Shown one piece after another: positions 1-13,000 of a DNA stretch of 64,000 nt (its first letter is position 1; every line of letters begins with the position of its first letter). The notes under the pieces are model-generated. The model made no database searches. It was given only the letters and a program-made list of their open reading frames with translations, and had not been told where the DNA came from. Source of the DNA: Acanthornis magna (lineage: Eukaryota; Chordata; Aves; Passeriformes; Acanthizidae). Both the position numbers and the translations under genes were made by a program. The stretch is taken from positions 7,887,501-7,951,500 of the forward strand of contig JAWUZG010000084.1 in NCBI GenBank assembly GCA_036785705.1. The letters run 5' to 3'.

Positions 1-3000
1 CACGACACACTATCTTTTCATCCATAAAGTTTTATTATGTTTAGATAGTTTTCAAACTAGCAGCTCACATGAGCTCTTCATTATGAACTCAAATTTTTTC
101 TCAAGAAGGCAGTGATATTTTTTTGAAAGTACGTATCTGATTTTAGGACTGTGTATAACCAGATAATGGGGACTACAGCTGTAAGAGAAAAAGTAAGGTT
201 GCTCAGAAAATTCCCTGTTGAGGCAGAAGTTATAGAATACTTTTTCTCATACACACATAATCATTAGAACACCTCAAGATATACAGTGTAATTAAGAGAT
301 TTTGGTTTATAAACTAAGTACAGTAACAGGAGAAGACTTAAGAGTCAATTAAAATCCCTCATCAGTAATTTAGACATAACACAGTCAGCATCTGACTTCA
401 GCTCAGTGGCTCTGAGGAGACCCACGTTTAGGGCATTTCCAGTCTATTAACAAAGAAGCCACTTCACAATTCCTGGATGAAGTTGGACTTTTCAGATTGT
501 CTAGCTTAGGTTATGGACATTTGGAGCCAGACAATTGCATTAATTAAATTAATTAAAGTTAGAAGTTTCTCTAGCCCAACAAGCCAGTAAAACAAAGCCA
601 CACTCCAGCAACTCTAACCCCTATTTCACATTTTAAGTATCTGAAAATGTTTGATCCCTGGGACTCCATGGCAAGGCAAGATCAAAACCTCCTGAAGTTA
701 ATATCTTGCTTATTCTGACAGGTTCATCAGAAAGAGTCAAGCAGAAAGCCTGAGGAAGGTAAATTCTCCACATTCTTCCTCTTAAAACATTTGTTTAACA
801 TGGAGATACAATCACGTTGAGTAGCCCACCAAACCCAGAGCCTACAGTTTTCTAGAATGAGTCAAGCTAGGATTAAATATTTCTAGGCTAGTATTTCACT
901 CTCCAGTTAAACTACAGCAACTTCCTGCTAATGGAAGAGGAAGGTTCTCTCCCCAGTCCTGACATTCCACTATAATTTCCAGCTACCTCCAGGATGATCA
1001 AGAGATCAGAAAGTTCAAATTGTCACTCAAAAATTATAAAAATCACTCACCCAAATAAATATTAGCCATGGAAACCGCATTTATACATCCAGGCACCTTA
1101 ATAAAGTTCATATGATATCACTAAAAGATGCCTTTTCACCCAACTTTAATATATACAACTACTCTTTTTTTAATACACAATTTGCTTAAATATATAAGTG
1201 CCAAACAGGGACTGAACCCAAAGATTGAAAGGTTCCAGAAGTTTTGATCATATTACTTGTTCTGCTGGGAAAAAAAAAGTTGAGATGACTCTTTCAGACT
1301 CAGTAACACATTTCATTTATGTTGCCAGATTGTTGTAGGCATTGATAGCAATACACTGGTTCCTGTCCTGTAGGGTTGCTTCTATTACCAGTAAATTCCA
1401 TGGAATTTTTAAACACCAGCTTGCACAATATCCAACATAAAAACATTCAGTTTCTTTAGCAAAGTCTGGAGTGCTTTATTTTTCAAAGATTTGTTGACTG
1501 ATCATTAGAAGCTAATTATTTAGGAAAAAGCTATAAAATAGCACTTACATCTAATAAGAACTATTGTGTCAAGAAGATAAGCACAGCTCTAATACCTTTA
1601 TTTGCCCAAATTACATATTTATTCAACTCCAACCTTTTGGCCTTAGATTAGACAGTCTAGACTAATTTTGCAGACTTCAGACAATTACTATTATCTTTAA
1701 GTTTGGAAAGCGTCACAACCAGAAGTGTCAGGAATGCTGAAATTACAGCTGTGTAAGTGTTATTTAGCCATCTATTTTCATTAGCAAGGCTAATAATTGC
1801 TAGCCTTCCCCCCAGATCCTCACCCAACTAAGTAAAACATATAGCAGTTATCCTGGAGCACGACAATTTTAAATGATAACGAAATAATTGGTTGTCTACC
1901 CATGAAATAATGGACTCCTTCAAAGTATGTTAATCATTCAGGAGTGCCAACATCAGAAGCTGTGTGATGCATATATTATAACGATAAAATGCGGTGCAAA
2001 ATCAATTAAAATGAAAACATACTGGGTAACTCTCTTTTAGAAAAGGGTGTCTGAACAGCTTGCAGGGAGCAAGCCATCAACAAGAAATTCATGCTAAAGA
2101 CTACAACATCAATAACATACTAAATACAGACTTTTAACATGTCTGTTTCTAAAGTTTTCCACACACCACGATGACAGGGCACGAAAGCCACACCAAGCCA
2201 GGCTGATCAACCCAAGGCCCATTGGCCCCATGCTACAGGCTCAGCAGTTGGGAGTGCCCAGGTTTTTTTTGCACATCCCTATTAGTCATCAATCACACTG
2301 TATTCTAAGATGAAAATGTGCTTTCCGCCTCCTGAAACCATTTCTCAGAAGTTTGTGACTAAGCAGCAAAACCTCAGAAAGAAGGAGAATTTGCACTGGT
2401 CAATAAGTGTTTTTTCCATGTGATCTGTACTTTTAGAATTGGCTCCTCTGAGCCAGGCCAGCACATGGGCTCCCATGGGGACCAGGAAGGAGAACAAAGC
2501 ACTAATGCTACTCTCTCCCAAGTCCAGCAACAAGCTCCATAACCTTAACATCCTCTCTGCCAAGTGAAGTTTTTCAAGAGATTTGAATTTCAGCATCAGG
2601 TTTTTAATCCAGACACATCAAGGAGAAGCACTCAAAACCTTAGTTTGGGATTTAGAGCCAAACAACAAAAAGCTTAAGAGTATTTTTTATCATGCCTCTA
2701 ACCTAAGGTGTCAGGTTAACCCACCTAATTGTGAGAGAGAAAAGGAAGGAAGGGGATCTCTTCCAAGGTGGGGCAGGCTGCGTAAGCCTTTTCATGCTGG
2801 GGACAGTGTGTTCAGACCTTCCTGGCACACAAGCCTTTGTTTTGTTCTACTTCTCGGGCACGGTGTTCAACAGATCCCATTCCAGTAGACGGGAAGAAAA
2901 AGAATCCAGATTTAGTCACTGTAAACTGAACTTAGCAAAGCAATGTGGTAAGTTACTCCACCTGTGGAGCAAGATGGAGAAATCCTACCCCATCTCTGCA

Positions 3001-4870
3001 GATATACCCAATGCAGATATTTCAGTGATGCAGGCTGACCTGAGATCATGATGAGGCCTGAAGCCTGTCAGAAAGCACAAGTATATTAAACAGGCTAGTC
3101 TCTCAGATGTGGACACTACTGCTTCATAAGGATTTGTTCAAATTAACAGCACTATCCTCAAAATTCCAGGTTTCTGAAAGAACAAAAGCTTAGAAATCAA
3201 ATACATAAGAGTGCAAGGAGCCTGCAGTGTGGACCAGTGTAACTGAAACATAGTTTCAGCTGGGCAAACCACTTTGAAAAGGCAATACTGAGCATTTTCC
3301 ATCACAGACACCAGGCGAATACAATACTTTCCTTTCCAGCCTAATCAGTGCTTGCAGAGAAGTTTAATCTTAATGTCCTTGAAGAATGTCTTCAAAGTCT
3401 CTCTCACTACCACCAGTAGCAGATTTCAAGATCAAAGGTTATTACTCCTTCCCATCTGACAACAGCATAATTCAGCCTGGTTTTCTCATCAAGTGGTTAA
3501 GCCACAGTACAGTACATGAGGATTGTTTACAACAGGCTTTGTAGCACTTAATTTCTGACTTTTCAGAAGCGAAGCCATGTCTACTGGAATTTCTACATCA
3601 CAGACAGACAGCTGAAGTTCTTAGAAGAAATACAAGACGTAATAGAGAAAGTTTTATCCCAAATATAAATCAAAACAACAAGGAAACCCAAACCACCAAA
3701 CTCATGGTTGGGAAGACTTAGCATTTACGGCTCCACTCCGTGTTTTGCATCAGTGTCCCACAAGTCAACCCAAGCATACTGTCCTGCAGTATCTTCAGAC
3801 CCTGCACTCAATGGTACAAGGTTACCCAGAATCAGTGAGCTCACTTCTAAATCAGCAAATTTGCAGTGGCACACGAAGTTTACGTGCAACCTAACACTGT
3901 CTGTGCACCTCCTCCAGAGCCCATACCCGCTTATACTCAGCTGAAGAGTATCAAATGGGGCAGCACCTATTTTCCCGTATTATTTTACAGTGTGCATAAA
4001 GTCACATCAGCATCAGAATCACACAACAAGCAAGAAGGAGATGTTTTCCCAGCAGAAGACGCATGGATTGCCATCCTTTTGTTCCACCAAGCAAGTGCCA
4101 CACACAGGCTCACCCCATCAGTGTGGCAGACACAAAGCCAGATCATTCACAACAGGAATATTCACTAGGGAGCTTGACAGAGGCAAGTTCTTGAGTAGCA
4201 TTATCCTCCCAATTAGTCAAGGCTTCAAAAGCACAATGTGACCAATATTGTCACAACTTACATACGGGGAAATGTGCTCACAGTCAAATTCCAGGAACCA
4301 AAAAATACTGAGTGGTTTTACCATTGCTGATCCTGACATGTGAGCAAGATTTCACAGCACAGAACTGGTTATAAGCACTGTCTTGCTAAATTAGCTTGTT
4401 AGCTGATCTACAGGGAAAAGGAAGAGATCCTAAAGCCCCAGTAAGCACAATTAAAATGCTCCTGAGCAGTGCCAGAATTTTCAGCCTCAGCAGCTTCAGA
4501 TTTTGAAGTCAAAAGACTGTCAAATGGAAACATATTTATGTTCTCAGATTTTATTTAAAATGCTTTTGCCCTCAGTAGTCAGTCTACATATTTAAGCAAG
4601 CAACAATTTCCATATAAAAAACCCCTTATTTACCAGCAAAATATTTGGTGGTACTAAACCAACCACAGTGTTTCTTCCCCTTCGCCTCTGCACCTGCGGA
4701 TGAAATCCCACTCTTAGTCAGCATCACCCATTCATAGGGCAGTGAAACACATAGAAATCTCAGAGGGAGTTTATTTTTTTGCTTCAAATTATCATAGACA
4801 CTGCATGGAATAGAAAAAGATAAAGATAACTAGCACTAATTAATATCTATGCCATTAGTGTTAATGTTAA
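1..4870 (-). other. RRAS2 intron 1, nothing recognised
   Basis: AT-leaning intronic sequence with no exon, RNA gene or clear transposon that I can support. A small doublet of TAATTAAAT-type units at about 539-558 is the only local repeat noted. Open frames at 2345-3051 and 3708-4241 overlap on both strands or in several frames, lack recognisable protein character and are taken as chance. Confidence 0.6.
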
Positions 4871-4913
4871 GAACATTCAAAAAATGTTCAAAAAAATCCA
4901 CAAAAAAGTGGAT
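4871..4913. repeat. Two small adjacent inverted repeats
   Basis: GAACATT (4871-4877) pairs with AATGTTC (4883-4889) across a 5-nt loop. Next to it, ATCCAC (4896-4901) pairs with GTGGAT (4908-4913) across six As. The second arm runs into the CR1 fragment that follows. No function is implied. Confidence 0.6.
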
Positions 4914-5000
4914 GTGGCACTTTGTGCCATGGTCTAGGTAGTCGAAGGTTGGACCTGATGACCTCACAGGTCTTTTCCAGCCTGATTGATTCTGTGATCA
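4908..5000 (+). mobile_element. CR1 LINE 3'-end fragment
   Basis: A short tail reads GTGGCACTTTGTGCCATGG, then AAGGTTGGACCTGATGACC, an AGGTCTTTTCCAGCCT stretch and a TGATTCTGTGA ending, the standard layout of the avian CR1 3' end. It is truncated at its 5' side like most CR1 copies and has a small internal deletion relative to the family pattern as I remember it. It lies antisense to RRAS2 inside intron 1. It is a dead copy without coding capacity. Confidence 0.8.
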
Positions 5001-8000
5001 TTAGATGAATATTTCACATGATTTGTGAGTTGGAGGACCTACCCAGGTGGATGTTAATCCTGGCTTTTGCACTTTTAGAGCACATGTACTTTAAAAGCAA
5101 GGATTGTTTTATTTCAGTGAGAACATAATTAACCCGAAACCACATGCTCTTATAACTAAACAACAAAGCCAAACATATGCTGTAAGGCACCATCCTCATT
5201 CTGTTAGAGACACAGCACACTCAAGATGGATGTTAGGAGACCTGTTGTAATGTGAAGATCTATTTCATGCCACAAATTAGTTTTATGTGCAAACACATAC
5301 TTTCACATTTCAAGAAGCCACATCTGTGATGAACCACATCAAGAAACTGCAAGCAAACATTCAGCTGAGGCGCTACACAATCAAACACCACACAGAGTCA
5401 ACAAATGTTTTCATAGTATGGCCATTTATGGTAGCAGTAAAGAAGGCAAATGAAAGATTGGAGAAGTTTCACACATCACTTCCCATGGTGGAGCTGATTC
5501 TAGGTAACAGACAAAAAACGTGACTTGCATCAAACACCACATCCACAGGCAATCCATCGTTGCTTAGGGAATTCACAGTTCGAGCTAGAAGCATTTTTTA
5601 GAGTCACACAGACCTTACGATCACTGAAAATCTCAGTTTAGTATTTTCTTCTCCAATATCCTATTTAATACATTAGAGCAGGTTCCAGAATAGTTCTCTA
5701 CCCATTTGTGAGTGAAGTTCCTCCAAGGGGAAGAAGAGTTTAAGGATCAAATTAAGAGCAAACACTTCTCATTCAGAAGCACACGAACTGCTGAAGGGAA
5801 ACAGCCTAATTTCCTTCCAGAGCTGGATGCTCAGGCAGAACCTGAGCTCTCCAGCGAAGACGTTTTCTCATGAAACAATGGGTATTGTAATTCCTTGTTT
5901 GAAACACAAGTGTTTCATATACTGACCCAGCCACACATGCCCTGATACCACAGCCCTGAGAGCTATTCTCCACTCTTGGTTCTGCCATCTAAAGCTTGTA
6001 AACACAGCTTTCCTTAAGTAATTGGGCAAGCAGATTAATACAGCAAACAGGGCTTTAACATAAAAATGCTCTACCCCCAGCCTAGCAGCAAACTCCCTGG
6101 AAACTATTAAATACACCTACAGAACACGAGACCATCAAGAGCATGCAAACCTCCATCAGATCTAGAAATTTTCTGCACTCTTCCCTTGCTCCTCACCTGA
6201 CCCACATATTAAAAACCTCAGGGGCACCATCTGTGCTGCAGGTACACAAATCCTTATAAGGCAGTATCTCTATAGTATGGCCTTTGCTGGAGTCCCAAAG
6301 CTCAGCAGACCAACCATCAACAGAAAGGAAAGACCTTTGGCTCAGGGATCTTACTCTTTCCCATGCTTTGCTTTAGGGAAATGCCCCATCCCAACTAGAA
6401 GAGGGCAGAAGCATCATCAGACTACACACGAGATCTCAGCTTGATTCAGTTAAAGTATTTTTCTCCTCCTTTACGAAACTGTAACCCTCTGTGCTTTTCT
6501 GAATGCATTTGAGCCCAGTTTTCTGTTGCCATTTCCTAAGAGGAACACACCAAAATCTTTGGAGTTACCCTGGTATGTCCACACAAACCTTCAAGAACAA
6601 CTCTTTAAATGAATTCCACCTGAATAGAATAAATTCTTCTCTCCCTCTCCTGCTACTCCTGTTCTGAATAAAACAATCTAGTATCTTATCAGGCTTTCAA
6701 ATTTTAAGGGAAAATAAGGAAGGCACACTGCTAAAAATGAAAAGAATTTCTTTTCTCCTACCCTGTACTCACACTGACCAATTTATCATCCCCTCCTCAA
6801 GACAACTGGCAGGCTTTGGGATTTTTAGATTGTTGAAGGTGTGAACTTAGAAACTGAGGGTTCAAATTCAGATACTTCAGTTCAGTAATAGCATATACTC
6901 AAGACCTGCTCCGGGGGTTTCCAGCAAGGTGATTTCCCTTCTGCCCCGTGTGCACTCATTCTTACAAAGAATTTACATACATTCTCAAATAAACTTGTTT
7001 TCTAAACTTGCAAGCTGCTGCCAGCTTGCACAGAGCAGCCAGACCACATGATTTTTACTTTATTTGCATTAGAAGATACAGGCCGACTTCTCTGTACATT
7101 ATTCTTTTACAGACACATCAGTTGAGGAAAAAAGCTTCATTATCTGGAAAACAGAGATGCACATCAGATAAATATAGGTCATGAAAAGCATTGGTAAACA
7201 TATTGTCTAAACCACATACAAGGATGATCAAAGGGAAGAAGGACAAGGGCTGATGAAAAATAATTTGATCATGTTAGTTGTATTTCTCCACTTCAGACAA
7301 GCTGGTTCCACTAGCAGCTGCTATCTCTCTCTCTGATTTTATGATTACTAACTTGTAACAAACCTTCAGTGAAGTAAGCTACTTTCTTCAGGAGAGGTCT
7401 TGTGAACAGCCACTGCCATAAAAGAAACTCTAATTTGTTTATTACAAAAATATTTTGCCTTTGAAAACCATGTTACTTACATCAATATTCTTTAGGCATA
7501 TAGCAAGCTCAGAAAAGAGGGTACAAGTACGAGTTCCACAAACAGCACAGAAAGCATTACATCTCTTCACAGGCTAGTACCAACTTACATGGAAAACCCT
7601 TCCTGTTTATCATCTTAGCATGTTAAATTATACTTACATGCCACAATCAGCTACACTTAGGTTAGTTTACAGTCTTTCAACTTGACAAGTCACGTAAGAC
7701 TTTTCAGGAGGGAAGCCATTACACTCCTGAAATGCAACCTTGCTGCTCTTACTCGCTTTTTGGTTCTCTCCAACGCAATCCTTCCACTCCTCTCTTCATT
7801 TCTGGAGGCCATAATCCTGCAGACTCTGATTCTGGAGGACAGAAGGCACAGCAGAAGAAGGACTTGCTACCCCATGCAAAAATCAAGAAGAAAGAAGGCA
7901 ACCCAGGAGCATCTATAGCATGAAATGCAGCAATTATAAAATCCGCAAACAAAAACACTAGAAACAAACAAAATTCAAGTTGTTCTCCCTCCAAGCAAGT

Positions 8001-10082
8001 TCACACTGAAATGGAAATGAGTAGCTAACAAGTAAACTACGCAAGCCCAATGCAGAACATGTACAAAAGCAAGGAACTCATAGCAAACTAGCCAAAGCCA
8101 CTTCATGTCACAGCTCTCCTGCACTGCTACTAACTCGAACCTCTGCTAGCCTGTTATTAACAGGTTATCAGCACGTGGGAAAGTGGCTTTACCATACACC
8201 TAGTAGGGAAAAGACAACTTAAAACATCTTGCCCTGAAGGCAAGAGCATAACCCATCACCTAACGCCACTTGTGTTCGTTAGGAAATTAAACTACAGAGC
8301 AACATCTAAATTCAGATTGCGATGTGCAACATTCTGCCCTGGTCTGACAGGCACATATAATAAAGTATCAGCTCAAATAAGTAGAGAACATCATTATTTG
8401 ATTGCTTTCTTGAGCAAAGCACTCCTGCAAATGTTTCATTTAAAGGTATAAAGTGGCAGCAGCACAGCAAATGCCATCTTGAAATGTGTGAGCAGTATGC
8501 AAAGACCTTTAATTTGTTTACTTTCAGAAGGCAGCTTTACAATGCACAGGGTTTGATCAGAGGGGTTTTTTTTTGTTTTTTTGGTTGGTTTTTTTTACCC
8601 TTCTGCTATTTCCGTTCCCATATTCTACCAAGTAGAGATCTTGTGGTTAAGGCATTCAGTGAAGAGAAAACAGAGCGTGGAATGCACAGGCAGCCAGCCT
8701 TCTGCACCAAAACCACAGGAAAGAACACTAGTTTCTCTCGTTTTTATAGATTAGAAACAGGTTCTTCAACTTCATCATACTTAGAATAAGGGACTATTCA
8801 GATTTCCAGTAGTCATAGGTGAAGTCTCCAGACAGGCAGTCCATCAGTGTGACAAGAAGAAACCCTTCAGAAGACCTTATCTTCTTGTTGCTTAACTTGG
8901 ATGTAGCAGAGTGTGAACATACCTCTGATCACAGCATTAGCACCACACAGCTCTGCCAGCTTTTAGCAGCCTGCAAAACTGATGTTATTTACAAAGACAG
9001 GGTGGATGCTACCAATTAAAGGCAAGTAGTTTCTCTTTTAAGCTTTCTTCCAGCATTAGAAAGTATTTTAATTTAAGTCATAAGTCTTAAAAGACTCATT
9101 TCCTGTGCATGTGTTTAACTCAACCTTTCATAGTGACCAAAACTCAAAGCTGCCTAGAAGGACCCTATGTGTTACAAACATGTGGAACAGAATCAAAGTC
9201 CACTAATGCATTGCTGGTTTTTATATATATACTTTTTTTTTTTTAAACCAGGAAAGCAGAGCTACAACAAACTCCTTTTCAAATAAGTTTTGGCATTGAT
9301 GGCCTACATGCTTCAGGTTTAGGAAATGACCGTCAGATCCTGAAGACATAAAAACAAATCTGGGGATATCTTCCCAGGAATCACAATGACAGCCTACTGC
9401 TGGGAGAGCAGGCAGCCATTCATTTGCAACAGCACACACTTCAAAGCACAGGGTGGAAGCCGACAGAAAGTCAGTGCTCCTGAGTGGAGATGTTTAGTCA
9501 GCAGTAACAGAACATGGGGTTTTGTCCAGGAGAATCAAATAACACAAGTCCCTTTCCCTATATACCTCATGGATTTTTTGGACTGAGGAGAGACCAGTGG
9601 TATCCTAGTCCATTCAAGGAAGAAGTTACAAAAAGGTGATAAATTCCTAGGTGAATAGTGTTAGGCAGTCATAGTAGCATCTCCTAACAACTCCTAGCAC
9701 AGGGGAAAAGCTGAGATACTTCTAAATTTCTCAGGCTACTCAACTGGCATGGGATTAACTCACATACAAAACAGCTACCTAAAGTACATGTGCTGCAGGG
9801 AATTTTTAAAGTTTTAACATAAGCTGCTCAGCTGTTAGAAAACCCAGCCACAATTATCTAGTCTGAAGCAAGTGGCTGCAGTTTAATTATTCATCTTCTG
9901 AAATCACCCTGAACAAATTCTTCCAGATCACCACCTTCGCTCACGCAGGCAGGCAGCCAGTGTCTTTTTCAGATCAGCTCAAGAGATGCAGTGCTTTTGT
10001 TTATTTTCTTCAGAGTATTAGTAAATTGAAGAAATGCACAGAAGATAGAATTTCAAGGTGCAATTTTAGCACTTAAACAACC
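5001..10082 (-). other. RRAS2 intron 1, nothing recognised
   Basis: Intronic sequence without a supportable gene. T-rich low-complexity patches lie at about 8566-8597 and 9232-9244. Short open frames (for example around 5287-5523, 7682-7994 and 8484-8789) overlap in different frames and resemble no family I know. Confidence 0.6.
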
Positions 10083-10098
10083 AAAAAAAAAAAAAAAA
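10083..10098. repeat. A16 homopolymer
   Basis: An uninterrupted run of 16 As in intron 1. There is no polyadenylation signal, retrocopy body or target duplication around it, so it is listed only as low complexity. Confidence 0.9.
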
Positions 10099-13000
10099 TC
10101 AAAACCTCAAACCTCAACTAAAATCCCCAATTCAATTGGATTTTAAAACCCCAGGTCACAGTTCCAATAAACAGACACCCAGATCAGCACAGACCAGATT
10201 ACTTTCAAATTCTGCTCTAAGTGAACAATTTTATTATCAGTTTCCTTTTTTGGGAGAAGACCTCTGGCGTGACAGTTGAAATATTCAAGCCCTCCCACAA
10301 AACAAGTCAAAGCAGCTAAGGAGGAGGGGAAGCCACTATTAAAAATGTGTGGAATGTAACCTACTCGGCAGAAGGCAGATAATGGGACAAGGAAGTCGAC
10401 TACTTCAGATCTGAAGCTCTTTTCCCATACAGTCCCACCAACACATACACTGGGCAATTTCAAATTTACAAATGTTAGTGAACTTTATCAACTTTTGTAG
10501 GATATATGTGACTAAAAATAGTTTTACAGACAAAAATAATTTGTCAAATCCTTCAGTTACCTGATAGATGCTATATCCATTCTAATGGCTGCAAAAACTT
10601 CTAGACAGCAAAAGGAAAACATGTCTTTAGCTACATCAAAAGCTGAGCTTTCAACTGTCTTTTTTTTTTAATTCAAAGAAGTTGAGATATATATATTTGG
10701 GTGTACTGCTCCAGCAAGACAGAAACAAAGCAGAAACTCTGTGTGAGACAAAACATTTTCTATAGTCAGTAGATTTAGGTCACAGATACAGGAATTCAGA
10801 AATGTTTCAGGTTTTAAACATCCTTGATGAAAGTAAAGCACTCAATTTAAAACATCTCCTTGCACTGAGTAATGGACTCAGGACAGATCAAAGAGCAAAC
10901 CTGCTGCCAGGCAGTTTCAGTGGTCTCAGATGTGCAGGCACCTACTGCAGCTGCACCAGCCAGAAGACCACAACAACTCGAAAACTTAAAGAGCTGCCTT
11001 GACATTACAAGCTGAACCTGAAAGAAATCAAAGCTCTTGCTCCATTAGCCTGACCTCTGCGAGACTTCAGCTGAACGCTGAGAAGAGAGCAGGACCTGCT
11101 CATCAGGATTACACAAAGGAGGCATTTCCCAACTCTCCTTGTGAAGGGGTTAACTTCCCCCCCTCCCATTGCCCAAGGCTGCACCCAGTTGTACACACAT
11201 GATCTTCCATGGTTAACCCACAGCAGAAGCGGCTGCCTGTCCCACCCTGCCTGCACAAGGCTCTCAGCATCACTCTGCTGGTCCACATGAGCTACCGAGA
11301 ATTCCACCTGGATGTCTGTGATCCTTCCCAGAGCATCACCCTGAGGCTGACACGATATGACAGAGCAGGTTACAAACCACATAACTGCTGGAAGCAGGAC
11401 CATCTTAAATTATATTACAGCAGAAGACCTGGTTTTTATGTAAACTTTAATGCTAAAATCATGCTCAAGAAGTTACAGTGAGCAGCCTGATTCCCTTCTG
11501 AAGATTTCTTGATGATTCTGGAGTGCTCCCAGATGATTAAACCTCCCATATTCCAGGTATGGTATGCAGCCTAAATGCACAGTTATTGCAGCAATCAAAC
11601 CAGACAAGAGTTTTAAGGTTTAGTGCTCCTTCAGTTGGTTGAATCACTTGTACAACATAAAATAATGTTGTCCCAAAGGCTAGAGAAGTAGTTAAACCAA
11701 CTCAAAAGAGCTGAAAGCACAAGCCTCCAAACCAAAGCTAAGTAGACAGCAGCACTGTGGGCTGGTGAGAACCTGCTAAGAGCCAGCAATAAAAGTAGCA
11801 AGGCAGGACATTCAAAGTGGTTGGTCCACTGGATGCCGCAGACAGAACAATTTATTTCTAGAAACAAAAAAAACCCACCACAAACATCCCTCTTAAAACC
11901 CCTACAGAGACAGAAAGAAGATTATCTCCACAGTTTTAAAGTTCTCGTTTAAATACTCTCAGATGGTAAGGCAAGGCACAGTTGGTTTAACTTTCCTGAT
12001 GTGCTAAAAAGGATCTTGACCACACAGGTTCAGTTTCAAACTTGGCAGTCTGGAAAATGTTTATCATGGCATACACCCACCAGACAAAAACTTCAGAATT
12101 CACTGCAACACTACAGGAGTGCTGCTGAGCACAGGAGGGTATCACCTCCATCCATGATATTCCGAGACCCCAAGCAGCATCTCAAATTGAGAATTCCCAG
12201 CAGGAGGCAAAACCACTTCACAAGGAGGGGCAACATCACTTAAAGGAAAATCAAAGTATGGGAAATCAAAGTGCTACAGCATATATAGGTGTATGCTGGA
12301 AATCTCTCAGGACATGGTCAAGATTCAGGTAACATTATTTGGGTTTTGGCGGGAGGCAGGAGAATAGGATGCAAAGGCAAGGATATTGTTTCTGGAGGAC
12401 TTCAAAGACAAGCTGCTAGGGAAAAAACCCCGAGCAGCAACTGAACTTTCAACGCAAAGTTAAAATATGCTCATTATTGCATTTTCAGTAATACTGGGTC
12501 ATGCAAAGCCAGAATCCATTTAAATACATCACTGTTACTTTATTGACTTTTGCTAATGAAGGCTTGTTAGTGTGAGCTAGTAGAGGAAAACACTGTATGC
12601 CTTTTTAGTAGAGCTGGTAGCACATATATAAGTAGTTTATAAACAGCTACCTTTTTACATTATTATAAAGCACCTTCTTAAAAGGAGAGATAAACACAGA
12701 AATATTATGAACACACAGTTAAGAAACTGCCTGCCTCAAGCAGTGCGTATTACTGTAATCCCACTTATTCTCCCTGCATAGAACAAGTCTAGTAACAGAA
12801 GAAATTTAGTAGATCACTTTTCTACCCAAAGATGCCAGATTTTTCACACAGATTTATCACTGGCATCCTACCATTTCATGGTCTACTTGCCACATATGAA
12901 GCAAAACACTCAGATTTGCTTGCAGGTTTATAGATTTATGTCTGTTTAAATGAGGATACTGAAGATGTTCGGCAATATGAGCTGGGCATGTTAGTTTTGT

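Noticed and set aside
11005..11403. 132-codon minus frame in RRAS2 intron 1 as an exon
   Set aside because: It does not resemble RRAS2 or any family I know, and open plus-strand frames cover the same bases.
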